Origin: Candidatus Parcubacteria bacterium
Lineage (GTDB): Bacteria > Patescibacteriota > Minisyncoccia > 2-02-FULL-40-12 > GWA2-44-9
NCBI GenBank assembly: GCA_019662005.1
Contig: JAIFWG010000022.1
Coordinates: 1-8,948 of the forward strand
DNA: 8,948 bases
Direction of reading: 5' to 3'
Numbering within the stretch: position 1 is the first letter of the stretch; the number at the start of each line of letters is the position of its first letter. The notes beneath the pieces were generated by a model that ran no database searches, was not told the origin of the DNA, and worked only from the letters and a program-made list of their open reading frames with translations. The translations under genes and the position numbers were made by a program. Of the stretch, positions 6,441 to 8,948 are shown in pieces.

Positions 6441-6524
6441 TCGATAACACCCTAAAAAAATAGAACTTTGATCAAACCTAAAATCCTCCACTTCCAGGAG
6501 CTCACTTTAGGCTTGTGTATGGTT
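6441..6524 (-). other. extra structured domain of about 80 nt beside helix 79 of 23S rRNA
   Basis: Between the H79 hairpin (CACCC-TGAA-AGGGTG) and the conserved GACAGTG, E. coli has about 4 nt while this gene has about 85. The extra RNA folds: AAGCCUAAA with UUUAGGUUU, an inner CUCC/GGAG closed by a 7-nt loop, and an outer AUACAC/GUGUUAU. It lacks any group I core and is too short for an intron of that kind, so it is more likely a lineage-specific expansion at the base of the L1-stalk region than something spliced out. Confidence 0.65.
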
Positions 6525-6815
6525 CCACCCTTTCAGGGTGCTACCGGTTAGAGCTACAAATCGTTAAGATGAGTGTTTCAGGGTCGGATCCACCATGCCC
6601 GAGAGCATGGCTTCAAATCCTACTCACTACGCTACGCATAACAACTCGTAGACCAATACCAAGCTGCAGTGAAGCTTCCGGGGTCTTTCCGTCTTGGTGC
6701 GGGTAGTCGGCATCTTTACCGACATTGCATTTTCACCGAGCTATTGGCTGAGACAGTCCCCCAGTCGTTCCGCTATTCATGCGCGTGGGAACTTACCCCA
6801 CAAGGTATTTCGCTA

Positions 6816-6840
6816 CTTTTAGACAGTTATAGTTACTGCC
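6816..6840 (-). other. helix 69 of 23S rRNA and a divergent 3' junction
   Basis: H69 is intact and compensated: GGCAG-TAACTATAA-CTGTC with the universal loop. The following bases read TAAAAGTAGCG where E. coli reads CTAAGGTAGCG (from memory, positions about 1925-1935). Three changes fall in a block that is nearly universal in bacteria and that the endonuclease I-CeuI recognises. Confidence 0.6.
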
Positions 6841-7655
6841 GTCGTTCACCGGCGCTTCGGGCTTCCCCAGTACAGATTGCTCCATACCAGTTCAACCGTT
6901 AACGTTCCGGCACCGGACAAGCGTCACCCCGTATACATCGCCTTGCGGCTTAGCACGGAGTTGTGTTTTTGATAAACAGTCGCCAGGGGTTCTTTCGCTG
7001 CAACCACGTTCAAGACGTGGCAGGCCTTATACCGAAGGTACGGCCGCTTTTTTGCCGAGTTCCTTAGCCAATAATCACTCGTTCGCCTTCGCACACTGAT
7101 GCGAGTCCACCTGCGTCGGTTTTGCGGTACGTTTCTGTCAGTGTTAATTGTAGAAGTTTTTCTTGGAAGCGTGCTCAGTTGAATTTCGCCTTGCGGCAAT
7201 TTGTAAGACGCTTGGATGTGCCTTGCGGCTGGACATGGATTTTCCTGTGTCCCACCCTTACGCTATACGCGTTAAATCCGATTATACGCTCAACCTACTA
7301 CACTCCGTCACTCCTTCGAACACTGCCAGAGGGCCGGAATATTAACCGGCTGTCCATTATGATCGCTGGCCCGAAAGCCAACTTACACTTAGGAACGCCT
7401 CACCCTCCGATGATTGTCATCGCGGAGGAAACCTTGGACTTACGGCGGTGGCGGATTTCACGCCACTTGAGGTTACTCATCCCAACATTCTCCCTTCTCA
7501 ACGCTCCAGTCATCTTCACAGATGGCCTTCACAGCAGTTGAGAATGCTCCCCTACCGCTCGTACATAAAATGTACGAACCCACAATTTCGGTACTATGCT
7601 TAGCCCCTATACATCTTCGGCGCATCTTGCCTTTCCCCCGAAGGGGAATCGAGTA

Positions 7656-7705
<50 letters not shown>

Positions 7706-8104
7706 TACCTGTCTAAGGCAAAACACTTCCTTTTCACTGAGCATAGATTTTGGGACCTTAATTTGTGATCTGGGCTGTTTCCCTTGCGTCCATGAAGCTT
7801 CGCCCTCACAGACTCACTGGCATAGATTTCATAAAGGTATTCGGAGTTTGTTTGGTAAACCTACCCGTAAGGGCACGGTTCACCACTCAGTGCTCTACCC
7901 CCTTCATTACTCCATGCCGCTGCGCCAAAACGCATTTCGGGGAGAACCAGCTATTACCAAGCTCGATAAGCTTTTCACTTCCAACCACAAGTCATCCGAT
8001 GACATTGAGCGATCAAACGGTTCGGGCCTCCAGTTGGATTTCTCCAACCTTCACCCTGCTCATGGTTAGCTCGCCTGGCTTCGGGTCTTACCTAAACTGC
8101 TTAT

Positions 8105-8148
8105 AGAAATTTCACACACAAGCCGTAAAGCCTGTATGTGAAAGTTCT
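8105..8148 (-). other. expansion hairpin in 23S rRNA domain II
   Basis: A 44-nt hairpin with about 19 paired positions, one mismatch and a UUUAC loop, from AGAACTTTCACA... to ...TGTGTGAAATTTCT. It replaces a short segment in E. coli between GAGTCTTAAC and GTATAGACCCG (about position 650), adding around 40 nt. The strong pairing with G-U wobbles indicates a real RNA helix rather than chance. Confidence 0.65.
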
Positions 8149-8322
8149 AAATTCGCGCTATTAACACTCGGTTTCCCTACCTATCCGTCCCATAAGGACT
8201 TATAGAGCAGCTTAAATAAACTCGTCGGGTCATTCTTCAATAGGCACACGGTCATCCGGCTTGCGCCAGACTCCCGCTCTTTGTAAGCATACGGTTTCAG
8301 TTGCTATTTCACTCCCCTCGCC

Positions 8323-8358
<36 letters not shown>

Positions 8359-8544
8359 GCTATCGATCACTAAAAGTATTTAGCCTTATCCAGTAGTATG
8401 GACGAATTCACCCAGGACAATCTTATCCCGGGCTACTCAGGAAATAAAACGAGAGTTCAAACACTTTCGCATACGGGACTATCACCCGCTTTGGTCGGCT
8501 GTTCCAAGGCCGTTCTGCTAGTATTTGAATTTTTAACTCTCTAT

Positions 8545-8591
8545 GAAATTTAAACCCTGTAGATGATGTGTCTCTACAAAGTTTAAAGTTC
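8545..8591 (-). other. expansion hairpin in 23S rRNA domain I
   Basis: A 47-nt hairpin: GAACTTTAAACTTTGTAGA pairs over 19 positions, with one mismatch and two G-U pairs, with the matching arm ending ...TTTAAATTTC. The loop is GACACATCA. It lies in a variable stretch between GCGGTAAAGCC and GCGGGTGATAGTCCCG. That stretch is about 158 nt here against about 50 in E. coli and about 100 in Bacillus, so this is the second largest contributor to the long 23S. Confidence 0.65.
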
Positions 8592-8919
8592 AAGTGTTCT
8601 ATCCCTATTACCCTTATCTTCGATCAGTAAACTGACTAAAAACAAGTTTAGGCTTTACCGCTTTCGCTCGCCGCTACTGACGGTATCTATTCTATTTCTT
8701 TTCCTCTGGTTACTGAGATGTTTCACTTCACCAGGTGCACCCTCTGCTTTCGCAGAGTAATCGAGGTTTACTCGATTGGGTTTCCCCATTCGGTCATCTC
8801 CGGATCAAAGCCTGCTAGACGGCTCCCCGAAGCTTATCGCAGTCACGCCACGACCTTCATCGCCTTTTAGTGTCAAGGCATCCTCCGTACGCCCTTCTTT
8901 AATGAGTAACTTTGTTGAA

Positions 8920-8937
8920 TGATTTCTTGTAAAACTA
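8920..8937. repeat. 5' arm of the pre-23S processing stem
   Basis: Reverse complement of 5461-5478; see that entry. This arm lies in the end of the 16S-23S spacer. The remaining bases to 8948 show nothing else. Confidence 0.85.
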
Positions 8938-8948
8938 AATTTCTAATT

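Noticed and set aside
6441..6524. A second group I intron next to helix 79
   Set aside because: It is too short and has no P7-like signature; it looks like an expansion helix.
7122..7541. 139-codon plus-strand open frame inside 23S
   Set aside because: It is antisense to conserved 23S sequence in domain III, and the translation shows no protein-like motif.
8594..8616. Resemblance to the I-SceI site (AGGGTAATAGGGATA)
   Set aside because: The two halves are in the wrong order, and the sequence is part of a variable 23S helix region, so it is coincidental.

Overview
This window reads almost entirely on the minus strand. It holds two blocks: the end of a ribosomal RNA operon (23S then 5S rRNA, right to left, about 8914 to 5324) and, 65 bases further on, a protein block. 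The protein block is a small membrane protein, a RodA/FtsW-type SEDS glycosyltransferase, a very short TsaB-like protein, and rpoB (RNA polymerase beta), which runs off the left edge about 972 codons in. Base composition is moderately AT-rich and spacing is tight (stop/start overlaps of 1 and 8 nt). A self-splicing-type intron in 23S, a membrane-anchored protein with a C-x-D-G-x-Q-N...D-C-G cysteine motif, and a compact RpoB together suggest a reduced bacterium of the Candidate Phyla Radiation, possibly Parcubacteria-like. That placement is inference; no taxonomic search was possible.

rRNA region. The 23S gene spans about 3,430 nt, roughly 525 more than E. coli. Reading it against remembered E. 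coli 23S, I assign the excess to four places. The largest is a 292-nt intron (5777-6068) just after the A-loop in domain V. The others are an extra domain of about 80 nt next to helix 79 (6441-6524), a 44-nt hairpin in domain II (8105-8148), and an enlarged domain I region with a 47-nt hairpin (8545-8591). The intron folds by eye into a complete group I core (P2 to P9, an internal guide matching both exons, and a terminal G). It has no protein-coding insert. Its most unusual property is a near-perfect inverted repeat of about 22 bp that pairs the last 13 nt of the 5' exon plus the intron start with an internal intron segment. This structure cannot coexist with the splicing helix P1. The flanks of 23S form an 18-bp processing stem, and the 5S flanks form a 13-bp inverted repeat followed by a T-run.

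Protein region. A likely extended -10 promoter lies so close to the start of the 261-aa membrane protein that its mRNA should be nearly leaderless. That gene overlaps rodA by 1 nt and rodA overlaps the 88-aa TsaB-like gene by 8 nt, so the three look co-translated and envelope-related. About 210 nt then separate them from rpoB. This gap holds a 10-bp hairpin displaying a strong Shine-Dalgarno sequence in its loop and two possible leader peptides. The second has its own Shine-Dalgarno sequence and overlaps the rpoB start by 8 nt. rpoB itself has no Shine-Dalgarno sequence, so coupled translation is plausible. No rplJ/rplL lie in front of rpoB here.
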